Part shown: piece by piece, positions 10,918-21,459 of the stretch
Layout: every line of letters starts with the position of its first letter
Position numbering within the stretch: the first letter of the stretch is position 1
Source of the DNA: Tahibacter amnicola
Lineage (GTDB): Bacteria; Pseudomonadota; Gammaproteobacteria; Xanthomonadales; Rhodanobacteraceae
Reading direction: 5' to 3'
DNA: 64,000 nt
Assembly (NCBI RefSeq): GCF_025398735.1
Contig: NZ_CP104694.1
Location: forward strand, 1,947,001-2,011,000
Position numbers and translations under genes: made by a program
The notes under the pieces: generated by a model
What the model saw: the letters and a program-made list of their open reading frames with translations, nothing else
Told to the model about the DNA's origin: nothing
Database searches by the model: none

Positions 10918-10991
10918 CCCTCCCTCGTTCGTTCCTCACGTGGCCTTCCGCAAAGTAGACGAAACCGTGGTCCATCCGGGTCTGGGTCGTT

Positions 10992-11076
<85 letters not shown>

Positions 11077-11144
11077 AGAGAATTCGTGGCCGCACGCCTC
11101 GCGAAGAGGCATAGTCGCGGCTCATGGCCGTTCGAGGAGCAAGC

Positions 11145-12443
11145 ATGCAAGTTTCCGTAGAAAACGTGGGCACGCTCGAGCGCAAGCTCACCATTCGCGT
11201 GCCGTCTGACCAGCTGGACAACCAGGTGCGTTCGCGCATCGCCGAGATGGGCCGCAGCGTCCATCTGAAGGGTTTCCGTCCCGGCAAGGTGCCGCCCAAG
11301 GTGATCGAACAGCGCTTCGGCGCGCAGATCCGCGGCGAAGCCATGTCGGAGCTGATCCGTACGACCCTGTCGGAAGCCATCGAAGCGCAGAAGCTGCGCC
11401 CGGCCATGCCGCCGTCGGTCGCGACGACCGGCGAAGCGAGCAACGGCGAGATCGAATACACCGCCACCTTCGAAGTGATTCCGGAGATCGGCAAGGTGGA
11501 TGTCAGCGCGCTGGAGATCAATCGCGCCGCGGCCGAGGTCACCGACGCCGATGTCGACGTCATGATCGACACGCTGCGCATGCAGCGCCGCACCTGGAAC
11601 CCGGTCGACCGTCCGGCACAGGCCGGCGACATGGTCATGTTCGAGTTCACGGCGTCGGCCGGTGACTCGCGCTACCCGCCCGAAGGCGTGGACCGCGTCG
11701 GTACCATCATCGGTTCCAACGCGCTCTTCAAAGATCTGGAAGACGCCCTCGTCGGCCTCAAGGCCGGCGACGAGAAGGCTGCCAAGCTGACCTTCCCGGC
11801 CGACTTCCGCAACGAACAGCTCGCGGGCAAGGCCGCTGACACGACCATCAAGGCCGTGCGCGTGCAGGAGCCGCAGCTGCCGACCCTCGACGACACCTTC
11901 TTCGCCAGTTTCGGCGTGCCGGAAGGCGGCCTGGAAAAGTTCCGCGCTGACGTCAAGGCCAACCTCGAGCGCGAGCTCAAGGGCACCCTCCTGGCCCGCC
12001 TGAAGACCGAAGTGGTCGACAAGCTGGTCGCGGCGTATGCCAGCCTCGAACTGCCCAAGGGCATGATCGACGCCGAGGCCCGCGCGCTGGCGCGCCAGGC
12101 CGAGAACAATGCCCGTCAGCAGGGCCAGAACGCGTCGGTTTCGCCGGACGCTTACCTGGAAGTGGCCCGTCGCCGCGTCGCGGCCGGTCTGCTGCTGGGC
12201 GAAGTGGCCCGCCAGAACGAATTGCGCCTGGATTCCCGTCGGGTCGCCGAAACGCTGAACCTGATCGCCTCGACGTACGAAGAGCCGCAACAGGTCGTTG
12301 AACTTTACAACCGCGACCCCCAATTGATGAGCGCTCTCCAGAGCCGCGTGATCGAAGACCAGGTGGCCGAGTGGATTGCCGACCACGCCAAGGTGGTCGA
12401 GCAGAAGCTCAGCTTCAACGAAGTCATGCGACCGGCGGCCTGA
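11145..12443 (+). CDS. tig: Trigger factor (ribosome-associated peptidyl-prolyl isomerase)
   Basis: 432 residues (E. coli 432). N-terminal ribosome-binding domain with the signature GFRPGKVPPKVIEQRFG, a central FKBP-type PPIase domain (about 155-240, RPAQAGDMVMFEFTASAG), and a helical C-terminal chaperone domain. It binds nascent chains at the 50S exit tunnel. The ATG at 11145 gives the standard MQVSVE start with GAGGAG at 11134-11139; the ATG at 11124 lies before that site. First gene of tig-clpP-clpX-lon-hupB-ppiD, followed by a terminator. Confidence 0.98.
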   Translation: MQVSVENVGTLERKLTIRVPSDQLDNQVRSRIAEMGRSVHLKGFRPGKVPPKVIEQRFGAQIRGEAMSELIRTTLSEAIEAQKLRPAMPPSVATTGEASNGEIEYTATFEVIPEIGKVDVSALEINRAAAEVTDADVDVMIDTLRMQRRTWNPVDRPAQAGDMVMFEFTASAGDSRYPPEGVDRVGTIIGSNALFKDLEDALVGLKAGDEKAAKLTFPADFRNEQLAGKAADTTIKAVRVQEPQLPTLDDTFFASFGVPEGGLEKFRADVKANLERELKGTLLARLKTEVVDKLVAAYASLELPKGMIDAEARALARQAENNARQQGQNASVSPDAYLEVARRRVAAGLLLGEVARQNELRLDSRRVAETLNLIASTYEEPQQVVELYNRDPQLMSALQSRVIEDQVAEWIADHAKVVEQKLSFNEVMRPAA

Positions 12444-12454
12444 GAAACGGACCT

Positions 12455-12483
12455 GAGGGCGGCAGTAAGCCGCCCTCATTTTT
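12455..12483 (+). terminator. Rho-independent terminator after tig
   Basis: GAGGGCGGC, loop AGTAA, GCCGCCCTC, then ATTTTT. It separates tig from clpP, which therefore needs its own promoter within 12484-12570. Confidence 0.85.
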
Positions 12484-12582
12484 CGTATCGTAGGCACATG
12501 GCCCCGTCCGGTGCGGGGGTGGCGAGCCCGGCCGTTCAGAGTTGCCCTTGGCCAGGGCAGTAGGCGCATTTCGGAGTGAACC

Positions 12583-13215
12583 ATGTCCAAAGGTTTCGAA
12601 CCGGTCCGCAGTCTCAACCTCGTGCCGATGGTGGTCGAGCAGACCTCCCGTGGCGAGCGGGCCTATGACATTTATTCGCGCCTGCTCAAGGAGCGCGTGA
12701 TCTTCCTGGTGGGCCCGATCGACGACTACATGGCGAATGTGGTCGTGGCCCAGTTGCTGTTCCTGGAGTCGGAAAACCCGGACAAGGACATCAACCTCTA
12801 CATCAACAGCCCCGGTGGTTCCGTCACGGCGGGCCTGGCCATCTACGACACCATGCAGTTCCTCAAGCCGGATGTGAGCACCATGTGCATCGGCCAGGCG
12901 GCCAGCATGGGTGCATTGCTGCTGACCTCCGGTACCAGGGGCAAGCGCTTCGCACTGCCCAATTCGCGCGTCATGATCCACCAGCCGCTCGGCGGCTTCA
13001 GCGGTCAGGCCTCGGATATCGACATCCACGCCCGCGAAATCCTCACTATCCGCCAGCGCCTCAACGAGATCATGGCCCGTCACACCGGCCAGCCGATCGA
13101 GTCGATCGCGCGCGACACGGATCGTGACAATTTCATGAGCAGCGCGGATGCGCAGAAGTATGGCCTGATTGATGCAGTCCTTGAGAAGCGTCCGGTTGAC
13201 AGCATCAAGTCCTGA
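12583..13215 (+). CDS. clpP: ATP-dependent Clp protease proteolytic subunit
   Basis: 210 residues (E. coli 207). The serine-protease triad is complete: Ser108 in [10 protein letters not shown], His133 in MIHQPLGG and Asp182 in DTDRDNFMS. The short N-terminal extension before LVPMVVEQ matches the self-cleaved propeptide. ClpP forms a double heptamer that degrades substrates unfolded by ClpX or ClpA. GGAG lies 8 bases before the ATG. clpX follows. Confidence 0.99.
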   Translation: MSKGFEPVRSLNLVPMVVEQTSRGERAYDIYSRLLKERVIFLVGPIDDYMANVVVAQLLFLESENPDKDINLYINSPGGSVTAGLAIYDTMQFLKPDVSTMCIGQAASMGALLLTSGTRGKRFALPNSRVMIHQPLGGFSGQASDIDIHAREILTIRQRLNEIMARHTGQPIESIARDTDRDNFMSSADAQKYGLIDAVLEKRPVDSIKS

Positions 13216-13270
13216 CCGCACCTCCGTACAGCAGCGACTGTTTCTGGAGATTGGCTCTCGTTCCCGCGGC

Positions 13271-13300
13271 TTGCGCCCCGGGCGCGACGGGCTCTATTCT
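13271..13300 (+). promoter_or_regulatory. Weak candidate promoter for clpX
   Basis: TTGCGC at 13271-13276, 18-base spacer, TATTCT at 13295-13300, 39 bases before the clpX start. Only three and four box matches. Confidence 0.3.
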
Positions 13301-13338
13301 CCCTTTCGAGTTAGTTTTTCGGGTTTTCGAGGCACAGC

Positions 13339-14619
<1,281 letters not shown>

Positions 14620-14959
14620 GCGGTTCTCGTACTACCGACCGACGGCGGCCTGCATGGGCCGCCGTTGCTGTTCTGGCGGGTGCCGATGCGACGCGAGTCC
14701 GGTCCGTTTGCTCATATGGCCGAGTTCGATTTGCCGATCCGGGCAAAGCGCGCTATCTGCATCCACTGCGATGCAATCCTTCGCAAACATTTCCGCCGGC
14801 TGCGATAAAGTGGCAGCACGCTCGTGATCTGAGTCGGTGGTTCCCCGGATGCCCGGCACTTGCATTGATTGATGCCGGCCGCACTTGACGCAGTCAAAGC
14901 CTGCGCTCAGGCTGCCACTATGTTCTTCGGCCGCATGGCCGTTGCCAGGAAGCCCTTCC
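14620..14959 (+). other. clpX-lon intergenic region
   Basis: Holds a perfect 9-bp inverted repeat at 14642-14665 just after clpX, and a possible lon promoter, TTCGCA at 14780-14785 with an 18-base spacer and GATAAA at 14804-14809. No convincing sigma-32 site (CTTGAA/CCCCAT type) was seen, although lon is a heat-shock gene in E. coli. No small gene is supported. Confidence 0.4.
14642..14665 (+). terminator. Possible terminator after clpX
   Basis: ACGGCGGCC, loop TGCATG, GGCCGCCGT, 22 bases after the clpX stop. The tail (TGCTGTTCTGG) is poor in T, so termination efficiency is doubtful. Confidence 0.4.
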
Positions 14960-17428
14960 ATGGACAAGACCGAAAAGTCTCCCTCCGCTTCGAGTACGCA
15001 ACCCATCGAATTGCCCGTGCTGCCGCTGCGCGACGTCGTCGTGTATCCGCACATGGTGATTCCGCTGTTTGTGGGTCGCGAGAAATCCATCCGTGCGCTC
15101 GACCTGGCCATGGAAGGCGACAAGCAGATTCTGCTGGTCGCCCAGCGTAGCCCGGATGTCGACGATCCGCGCGACGCGGATCTGTATTCTGTTGGCACGG
15201 TGGCGTCCGTTCTGCAGCTGCTGAAGCTGCCGGACAGCACCATCAAGGTATTGGTCGAAGGGGCTTCGCGCGCCGAGATCGTCAAGTTCGGCGAGCGGGA
15301 CGGCGTGATGGTGGGCCATGTGCGCCCGCTGGAACCGGTCTATACGCGGACCGAGCGCGAGCTCGAAGTCGTATCGCGCTCACTGGTCTCGACGTTCGAG
15401 CAATTCGTCAAGCTCAACCGCAAGATTCCGCAGGAGCTGCTCGCTACGCTCGCCGGCATTGAAGACCCGAGCCGACTGGCCGACACCATCGCGGCGCACC
15501 TGGCGATCCGCCTGGCCGACAAGCAGCGTCTTCTGGAAATGACCGACGTGGGCGACCGCTTCGAAGCCCTGATGGGCTTCGTGGACGGTGAGATCGACGT
15601 CCAGCAGATCGAAAAGCGCATCCGCGGCCGCGTGAAGTCGCAGATGGAGAAGAGCCAGCGCGAGTACTACCTCAACGAACAGATGAAGGCCATCCAGAAG
15701 GAATTGGGTGACCTGGAAGAAACTCCCAACGAGCTGGACGAGCTGGCGCGCAAGATTGCCGACGCCGGCATGCCCAAGCCTGTGGAAACCAAGGCCAAGA
15801 CCGAGCTCAACAAGCTCAAGCAGATGTCGCCGATGTCAGCCGAGGCGACCGTGGTACGCAACTACGTCGACTGGCTGGTCGGCGCGCCCTGGAAGAAGCG
15901 CACCAAGGTGCGCAAGGATCTCAAAGCCGCGCAGGACGTCCTCGATGCGGATCACTTTGGCCTTGAGAAGGTCAAGGAACGCATCCTGGAATACCTCGCC
16001 GTGCAGCAGCGCGTGAACAAGATGAAGGGGCCTATCCTCTGCCTCGTCGGCCCGCCGGGCGTGGGCAAGACGTCGCTGGGCCAGTCGATCGCCAAGGCCA
16101 CCAATCGCAAGTTCGTGCGCATGTCGCTCGGTGGCGTGCGTGACGAGGCGGAGATTCGTGGCCATCGCCGTACCTACATCGGTTCGATGCCGGGTCGCAT
16201 CATCCAGAACATGTCCAAGGTCGGGACGCGCAATCCGCTGTTCGTACTGGACGAAATCGACAAGATGTCGATGGATTTCCGCGGCGATCCGTCGTCGGCG
16301 CTGCTGGAAGTGCTCGATCCCGAGCAGAACACGGCATTCAACGATCATTATCTGGAAGTGGATTTTGACCTGTCCGAGGTCATGTGGATCGCAACTGCCA
16401 ATTCCTTGAATATTCCGGCGCCTTTGCTGGATCGAATGGAAGTGATCCGGATTCCCGGTTATACCGAGGAAGAGAAAATCAATATCGCCACCCGCTACCT
16501 GTTGCCGAAACAAACCAAGGCAAATGGCCTGCGTCCGGAAGAAATCGCGATGGACGAATCCGCCATCCGCGACATCATTCGGCATTACACGCGGGAATCG
16601 GGCGTGCGCAATCTCGAGCGCGAAATTTCCAAGTGCTGCCGCAAGGTGGTGAAGGAGCTGTCGCTGGCCGAGGGCAAGCCCAAGAAGGGCAAGTCCAAGG
16701 CGAAGCCGCAGTCGGTGAAGATCACCCCGGAAAACCTCGACCAGTACCTGGGCGTCCAGCGGTTTACGTTTGGCCGGGCAGAGCTGCAGAACGAAGTAGG
16801 CCTGGTCACCGGCCTGGCGTGGACCCAGGTGGGCGGCGACCTGCTCAGCATTGAAGCGACCGTGGTTCCGGGCAAGGGCAAGCTGATCCACACGGGCCAG
16901 CTGGGCGATGTCATGCAGGAATCCATCCACGCTGCTCTGAGCGTGGTGCGTGCACGCGCCGACCGGCTTGGCGTGGATCCGGAGTTCCACCAGAAGTACG
17001 ACATCCATATCCACGTGCCGGAAGGTGCCACGCCGAAAGATGGCCCCAGTGCGGGCATCGCAATGTGCACCGCGCTCGTGTCGGCTTTGACCAAGGTGCC
17101 GGTGCGCTCCGAGGTGGCGATGACCGGCGAAATCACGCTGCGCGGCCGCGTGCTGCCGATCGGCGGGCTGAAGGAAAAGCTGCTTGCGGCCCATCGTGGC
17201 GGTATCACTACCGTCATCATTCCGGAAGAAAACAAGAAAGACCTTGTGGATATTCCGAAAAATGTCACTTCTTCGCTCGACATTCACGCGGTGCGCTGGA
17301 TCGATGAAGTGCTCGACATCGCGTTGGAGCGTCCGCTGGGCCCGGCGCAGCAGGCGGCCGAGGGCGAACCCGCAAAGGAAGTGAAGCGGGATGAGGGTGA
17401 AGAACCGGCACCCGTGCGACCGCACTGA
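14960..17428 (+). CDS. lon: ATP-dependent protease Lon
   Basis: 822 residues with the chosen ATG at 14960 (AGGA at 14947-14950). Order: Lon N-terminal substrate domain from [22 protein letters not shown]+ module with Walker A GPPGVGKT near residue 363, and a serine-lysine protease domain with Ser697 in KDGPSAG and Lys740 in GGLKEKLL. A longer frame from 14885 adds 25 unconserved residues. Lon degrades misfolded and regulatory proteins in the cytosol. C-terminal tail after about residue 800 is acidic and variable. Confidence 0.98.
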   Translation: MDKTEKSPSASSTQPIELPVLPLRDVVVYPHMVIPLFVGREKSIRALDLAMEGDKQILLVAQRSPDVDDPRDADLYSVGTVASVLQLLKLPDSTIKVLVEGASRAEIVKFGERDGVMVGHVRPLEPVYTRTERELEVVSRSLVSTFEQFVKLNRKIPQELLATLAGIEDPSRLADTIAAHLAIRLADKQRLLEMTDVGDRFEALMGFVDGEIDVQQIEKRIRGRVKSQMEKSQREYYLNEQMKAIQKELGDLEETPNELDELARKIADAGMPKPVETKAKTELNKLKQMSPMSAEATVVRNYVDWLVGAPWKKRTKVRKDLKAAQDVLDADHFGLEKVKERILEYLAVQQRVNKMKGPILCLVGPPGVGKTSLGQSIAKATNRKFVRMSLGGVRDEAEIRGHRRTYIGSMPGRIIQNMSKVGTRNPLFVLDEIDKMSMDFRGDPSSALLEVLDPEQNTAFNDHYLEVDFDLSEVMWIATANSLNIPAPLLDRMEVIRIPGYTEEEKINIATRYLLPKQTKANGLRPEEIAMDESAIRDIIRHYTRESGVRNLEREISKCCRKVVKELSLAEGKPKKGKSKAKPQSVKITPENLDQYLGVQRFTFGRAELQNEVGLVTGLAWTQVGGDLLSIEATVVPGKGKLIHTGQLGDVMQESIHAALSVVRARADRLGVDPEFHQKYDIHIHVPEGATPKDGPSAGIAMCTALVSALTKVPVRSEVAMTGEITLRGRVLPIGGLKEKLLAAHRGGITTVIIPEENKKDLVDIPKNVTSSLDIHAVRWIDEVLDIALERPLGPAQQAAEGEPAKEVKRDEGEEPAPVRPH

Positions 17429-17450
17429 AGCAGGGCGTTGATCGACCCTT

Positions 17451-17476
17451 CGAACGCCGGCATTCGCCGGCGTTCG
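17451..17476 (+). terminator. Perfect hairpin after lon
   Basis: 10-bp arms CGAACGCCGG and CCGGCGTTCG around a 6-base loop, 22 bases after the lon stop. No T-tract follows, so it may be a 3' stabiliser instead of an intrinsic terminator. Confidence 0.45.
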
Positions 17477-17562
17477 CACGTCTGTCCGCAGGAAATCCTC
17501 GCAGCGCGAAAATGACGGCAAAATACCGGGAAATAACGCCCTAAATGCCGCCCTGGCTCGTG

Positions 17563-17591
17563 TTGCGTGGGCCAAATGCCGCTGGTATAAA
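17563..17591 (+). promoter_or_regulatory. Candidate sigma-70 promoter for hupB
   Basis: TTGCGT at 17563-17568, 17-base spacer, TATAAA at 17586-17591. It lies in the 311-base lon-hupB gap and predicts a leader of about 140 bases. The remainder of that gap, apart from the 17451 hairpin, shows nothing I can name. Confidence 0.5.
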
Positions 17592-17739
17592 GACCCGGAC
17601 GTGGTCCGAGTGACTGCAATGGTCCGGGCGATCACGGGGTTTGCGAGCCGCGCCGAACGCTGGATATTCCGGTACCAGCGGCATGGCCGTCTCGCCAAAA
17701 AGCGTGCGTTGCGGGTCGCAGTTTCCGAGAGGGAGTCAA

Positions 17740-18012
17740 ATGAATAAAGCAGAATTCGTGGGCGCGGTCGCCGACGCCGCGGAACTAACGAAAGCCGACG
17801 CCGCGCGGGCTGTCGATGCGGTGGTCGAAGTCGTCAAAAAGGCGTTGAAGAAAGGCGACACGGTCGCTCTCGTCGGGTTCGGCACTTTTTCCGTGCGCAA
17901 GCGTGCCGCACGTACCGGCCGCAATCCGCAGACGGGCCAGACGATCAAGATCAAGGCATCGAAGAATCCGGCTTTCAAAGCTGGCAAAGCGCTCAAGGAT
18001 GCCCTAAACTAA
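17740..18012 (+). CDS. hupB: DNA-binding protein HU-beta
   Basis: 90 residues. Starts [21 protein letters not shown] and carries the DNA-arm signature [20 protein letters not shown] of HU/IHF proteins. HU is the abundant nucleoid protein that bends DNA without strong sequence preference. GAGGGAG precedes the ATG. The stop codon is only 13 bases before tRNA-Val, and there is no terminator between them, so hupB and two tRNAs probably share a transcript. Position after lon and before ppiD is conserved. Confidence 0.97.
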   Translation: MNKAEFVGAVADAAELTKADAARAVDAVVEVVKKALKKGDTVALVGFGTFSVRKRAARTGRNPQTGQTIKIKASKNPAFKAGKALKDALN

Positions 18013-18025
18013 TCGGCTCACGCGA

Positions 18026-18100
18026 GGGTGCTTAGCTCAGCGGTAGAGCGTCGCCCTTACAAGGCGAGGGTCGGGGGTTCGAAACCCTCAGCACCCACCA
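18026..18100 (+). tRNA. tRNA-Val(UAC)
   Basis: Acceptor GGGTGCT / AGCACCC, then A and CCA. Anticodon stem TCGCC / GGCGA, loop CTTACAA, anticodon TAC. Lies 13 bases after hupB. Confidence 0.96.
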
Positions 18101-18107
18101 ATGCCGT

Positions 18108-18184
18108 GGAGTGGTAGTTCAGTCGGTTAGAATATCGGCCTGTCACGCCGAGGGTCGCGGGTTCGAGTCCCGTCCACTCCGCCA
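18108..18184 (+). tRNA. tRNA-Asp(GUC)
   Basis: Acceptor GGAGTGG / CCACTCC, then G and CCA. Anticodon stem TCGGC / GCCGA, loop CTGTCAC, anticodon GTC. Seven bases after tRNA-Val; terminator 6 bases downstream. Confidence 0.96.
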
Positions 18185-18190
18185 TGATCC

Positions 18191-18218
18191 AAGGGCGCCG
18201 TACCAGGCGCCCTTTTTT
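18191..18218 (+). terminator. Rho-independent terminator after hupB-tRNA-Val-tRNA-Asp
   Basis: AAGGGCGCC, short loop, GGCGCCC, then a run of eight T. Strong hairpin that ends the hupB-tRNA unit. Confidence 0.9.
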
Positions 18219-18328
18219 CTGTCCGGTATCGCGTTCTCGCGACGTGGTGCCGGTTGTGGTAGCGCCAGGTCGGCGCAAGGTGCGGCGTGACGACGCTGCA
18301 TCGCGACAATTCAGCTTAGGCAAACCCC

Positions 18329-20242
18329 ATGCTGCAAGCATTGCGAGAAAAAAGCTCCGGCTTGATTGCGAAGATCGTCCTGGGTCTCCTGATCTTCGTT
18401 TTCAGCTTCTTCGGTATCGAGTCGTACTTCCAGAGTACCCAGGAATCGTGGGTGGCGAAGGTCGGCAAGACGGAGATCACGCCCGAACAGTACCGCGACG
18501 CGCTGGACACCGAGCGCAATCGCATCACCAGCATGATGGGCGGCCAGGTCGACGGCGCGATGTTCGAGCGTCCCGAGCACAAGCGCCGCGTGCTGGAAGG
18601 TCTGATCACGCGCCAACTGGTGCTGCAGGCCAACGAAGATCTCGGCATTGTCGTCGCTGACCAACGCATCCGCGAACAGATCCAGGATGTGCCTGCCTTC
18701 CAGGAGGACGGCAAGTTCAGCGCCCAGCGTTACACCACCTGGCTGGCCTCGCAGGGCAAGACGACGCGCTGGCTCGAAGAGCGGATCCGCGAAGACCTGG
18801 CCACCAGCGACCTGCCGGGCCAGATCATGGCCTCGGCTGTCATCACGCCGCGCGAAATCGACAACCACATCCGCCTGCGCGACCAGACACGCGATCTGCG
18901 GCACGTCGTTCTGCCCAAGCCGGCCGCCGACTCGGTCAAGATCGAGGACGCGGCGGTCGAGGACTACTACAAGTCCCACGGCAGCGAATTCATGACCGAA
19001 GAGCAGGTCGCACTCGACTACGTCGAAATCGATGCGGCCAAACTGAACGTCGATGCCACGCCGGATGATGCGCAGCTCAAGGATCGCTACGAGAAGGAAA
19101 AGGCCCGTTTCCTCAGCCCGGAACAGCGCCTGGTATCGCACATCCTCGTCGTGTCCAAGGGCGGTGACGCCGAAGCGCAGAAGAAGGCGCTGGCCAAGGC
19201 GCAGGATCTCCTCAAGCAGGTGCGTGACGGCAAGGCGTTTGCCGACGTTGCCAAGGCCTCGACCGAAGACCTCGGCTCCAAGGCGCAGGGCGGTGACCTG
19301 GGCTGGCTCGAGAAGGGTGTTGCCGAGCCCGCGTTCGATGCCGTCGCCTTCGAGATGAAGAAGGGCGATATCTCCGAGCCGGTGCTGACCGGCGAGGGCT
19401 ATCACATCATCCAGCTGCGCGATATCCGCGAAAAGAAGGAAAAGCCCTTCGAGGAAGTGAAGGCCGAGCTGGCCAAGGAATTCATCGAAACGGAACGCGA
19501 TCGCGTGTTCAACGATATCGCCGGCAAGGCGACGGATGTGGCGTACTCCGACGCCGGCACGCTCGAGACCACGGCGAAGGTGGCCAATACGACGGTGCAG
19601 AAGGTGCCGCTGTTCTCGCGCCGTGGCGGTACGGGTATTGCGGCCAACCCGGCGGTGATCAAGGCGGCGTTTTCCAACCAGCTCCTGGTCGAAGGCGTCA
19701 ATTCCGATGGCATCGACCTGTCGCCGACCCACAAGGTTTTCATCCGCGTCGCCGATCACAAGCGTCCGGAGCAGAAGCCGCTCGATGTGGTACGTGAGGA
19801 AATTCGCGCCAAGCTGACCCGCGAAGCACTCGCCAAGCAGGCGAAGGACGCGGCCGACGCCGTGCTGGCCCGCGTGAAGAAGGGCGACACCCTCGATGCG
19901 GTGGCTGCCGAATCCAAGCTCAAGGTCGAAACCAACAAGGGTGTTGGCCGCCAGGCCGCCAATCTCGACAGCGCCCTGGTCGCCGCGGCGTTCAAGTTGC
20001 CGCGCCCTGCCGAGGGTAAGTCGGAGGCCGGCACTGTGGCCCTTCCGGACAACGCCTATGCGGTGATCGTGGTCGACGCGGTGACGGATGGTGATGTCGC
20101 CAAGGTCGATGACGCCGGTCGCGAATCCGTGCGTACGCAGCTGCAGAACGAAGTGGCCGCGGTGGAAGCCCGTGCCTTCATCGAGACGCTGCGCAAGGCC
20201 ACGACGATTGAGATTTCGGAAGAGCGCCTGACGACGCAGTAA
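18329..20242 (+). CDS. ppiD: Periplasmic folding chaperone PpiD (SurA-like parvulin)
   Basis: 637 residues (E. coli 623). One N-terminal membrane anchor (about 11-35, GLIAKIVLGLLIFVFSFFGI), SurA-like chaperone segments, and a parvulin PPIase domain near residues 265-360 (EQRLVSHILVVSKGG to GEGYHIIQLRDI). PpiD is anchored in the inner membrane by the Sec translocon and helps fold exported proteins. The ATG is followed directly by LQALREKSSGLIAKI, typical of the family. Terminated by a strong hairpin. Genetic neighbours lon and hupB match E. coli. Confidence 0.95.
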   Translation: MLQALREKSSGLIAKIVLGLLIFVFSFFGIESYFQSTQESWVAKVGKTEITPEQYRDALDTERNRITSMMGGQVDGAMFERPEHKRRVLEGLITRQLVLQANEDLGIVVADQRIREQIQDVPAFQEDGKFSAQRYTTWLASQGKTTRWLEERIREDLATSDLPGQIMASAVITPREIDNHIRLRDQTRDLRHVVLPKPAADSVKIEDAAVEDYYKSHGSEFMTEEQVALDYVEIDAAKLNVDATPDDAQLKDRYEKEKARFLSPEQRLVSHILVVSKGGDAEAQKKALAKAQDLLKQVRDGKAFADVAKASTEDLGSKAQGGDLGWLEKGVAEPAFDAVAFEMKKGDISEPVLTGEGYHIIQLRDIREKKEKPFEEVKAELAKEFIETERDRVFNDIAGKATDVAYSDAGTLETTAKVANTTVQKVPLFSRRGGTGIAANPAVIKAAFSNQLLVEGVNSDGIDLSPTHKVFIRVADHKRPEQKPLDVVREEIRAKLTREALAKQAKDAADAVLARVKKGDTLDAVAAESKLKVETNKGVGRQAANLDSALVAAAFKLPRPAEGKSEAGTVALPDNAYAVIVVDAVTDGDVAKVDDAGRESVRTQLQNEVAAVEARAFIETLRKATTIEISEERLTTQ

Positions 20243-20264
20243 GCGCAATGCCAGATGGGTCATC

Positions 20265-20293
20265 AAAAAAGGGCTGCGAAAGCAGCCCTTTTT
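20265..20293 (+). terminator. Rho-independent terminator after ppiD
   Basis: A-run and GGGCTGC, tetraloop GAAA, GCAGCCC, then TTTTT. Could also work on the minus strand for fabI, because an A-run precedes the stem. Confidence 0.88.
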
Positions 20294-20382
20294 GTTTGTG
20301 CGCCCGGCGACGAAAGGGGGTGTCCCGAGTCCGGGCAACAAAGAGGGGCGGACGCCCTTCCTTGTTGGTGTGGCGGGCCGGC

Positions 20383-21168
20383 TTATCCGATACCGGTCAT
20401 GCCCAGCGTGTTGTAGCCGGCATCGACGTAGGTGACCTCGCCCGTCACGCCGGAAGCCAGGTCCGAGCACAGGAACGCGGCGACATTGCCCACTTCGTCG
20501 ATCGTCACGCTGCGGCGCAGTGGCGCGTAGTCCTCGACGTGGTCGAGCATCTTGCGGAAGTTGGCGATGCCCGCCGCAGCCAGCGTCTTGATCGGACCGG
20601 CCGAGATGGCGTTGACGCGGGTGGACTCGGGGCCGAGGTTATAGGCGAGGTAGCGTACGCAGGCCTCCAGGCTGGCCTTGGCCAGGCCCATGACGTTGTA
20701 GTTCGCCAGGGCGCGCTCGGCTCCCAGGTAGCTCAAGGTCAGGATGGAGCCGTTGCGCCCTTGCATCATCGGGCGGGCGGCCTTGGCCAGGGCCGCCAGC
20801 GAGTAGCTGGAGATGTCGTGTGCGATGGCGAAGTTTTCGCGGGTGAGGCCGTCGAGGAATTCACCGGCGAGGGCTTCGCGCGGCGCGAAGCCGACCGAGT
20901 GCACGAGGATGTCGAAACCGTCCCAGTGCTTTCCGAGTTCGTCGAACAGAGTCGCGATCTGGGCGTCTTCAGCGACGTCGCAGGGGAGCACGATATTGCT
21001 GCCGAAGGAGTTGGCCGCCTCGTCCACGCGATCGCGCAGACGGTCGTTCTGATAGGTAAAGGCCAGTTGTGCCCCTTCGCGATGCATGGCGTTGGCGATA
21101 CCCCAGGCGATGGAACGCTGGCTGGCAATGCCGACGATCAGCGCACGCTTTCCGTGCAAGAAACCCAT
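20383..21168 (-). CDS. fabI: Enoyl-[acyl-carrier-protein] reductase [NADH] FabI
   Basis: 261 residues (E. coli 262). Short-chain dehydrogenase fold with the FabI nucleotide signature [13 protein letters not shown] and the Tyr-x6-Lys catalytic motif in [13 protein letters not shown]. It performs the last reduction of each fatty-acid elongation cycle and is the triclosan target. The ATG encodes [13 protein letters not shown] with GGGAGG 5 bases upstream; the TTG 12 bases earlier is rejected. It is apart from the main fab cluster at 45-50 kb. Confidence 0.97.
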   Translation of the reverse strand: MGFLHGKRALIVGIASQRSIAWGIANAMHREGAQLAFTYQNDRLRDRVDEAANSFGSNIVLPCDVAEDAQIATLFDELGKHWDGFDILVHSVGFAPREALAGEFLDGLTRENFAIAHDISSYSLAALAKAARPMMQGRNGSILTLSYLGAERALANYNVMGLAKASLEACVRYLAYNLGPESTRVNAISAGPIKTLAAAGIANFRKMLDHVEDYAPLRRSVTIDEVGNVAAFLCSDLASGVTGEVTYVDAGYNTLGMTGIG

Positions 21169-21459
21169 GAAACCTCCCAATGCGGTTATCGGTCGCGGGC
21201 GTGCCGGTACGGCGTCCTCCGAAGGGAGCAGGCCCAGGCAGACCCGTAAATCAGTCGTACCCCGGCGATGGAGTTGCCGAGTCGTTCGATACCGTAGCGC
21301 AGGGAGGCGCCTGGGGCGCAGCCCGCCACGGCGGGGCGAAAGTGTACCGGTTTGATCCGCGCCCTGCGCGTCAGGACGCGGGCGCCATCCGCCGGCGAAG
21401 GTGGGGCCGGCGGAACTACGGCAGGTCAGAACGCAATACCGCCCGCAGCGGACGCAGGG

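Noticed and set aside
14880..14959. Sigma-32 promoter for lon
   Set aside because: CTTGAC near 14884 has no CCCCAT-type -10 at the right distance.
15836..17698. 620-codon minus-strand open frame across lon
   Set aside because: Antisense shadow of lon with a low-complexity His/Arg/Gln composition.
18311..20470. 719-codon minus-strand open frame across ppiD
   Set aside because: Antisense shadow; it also crosses the ppiD terminator.
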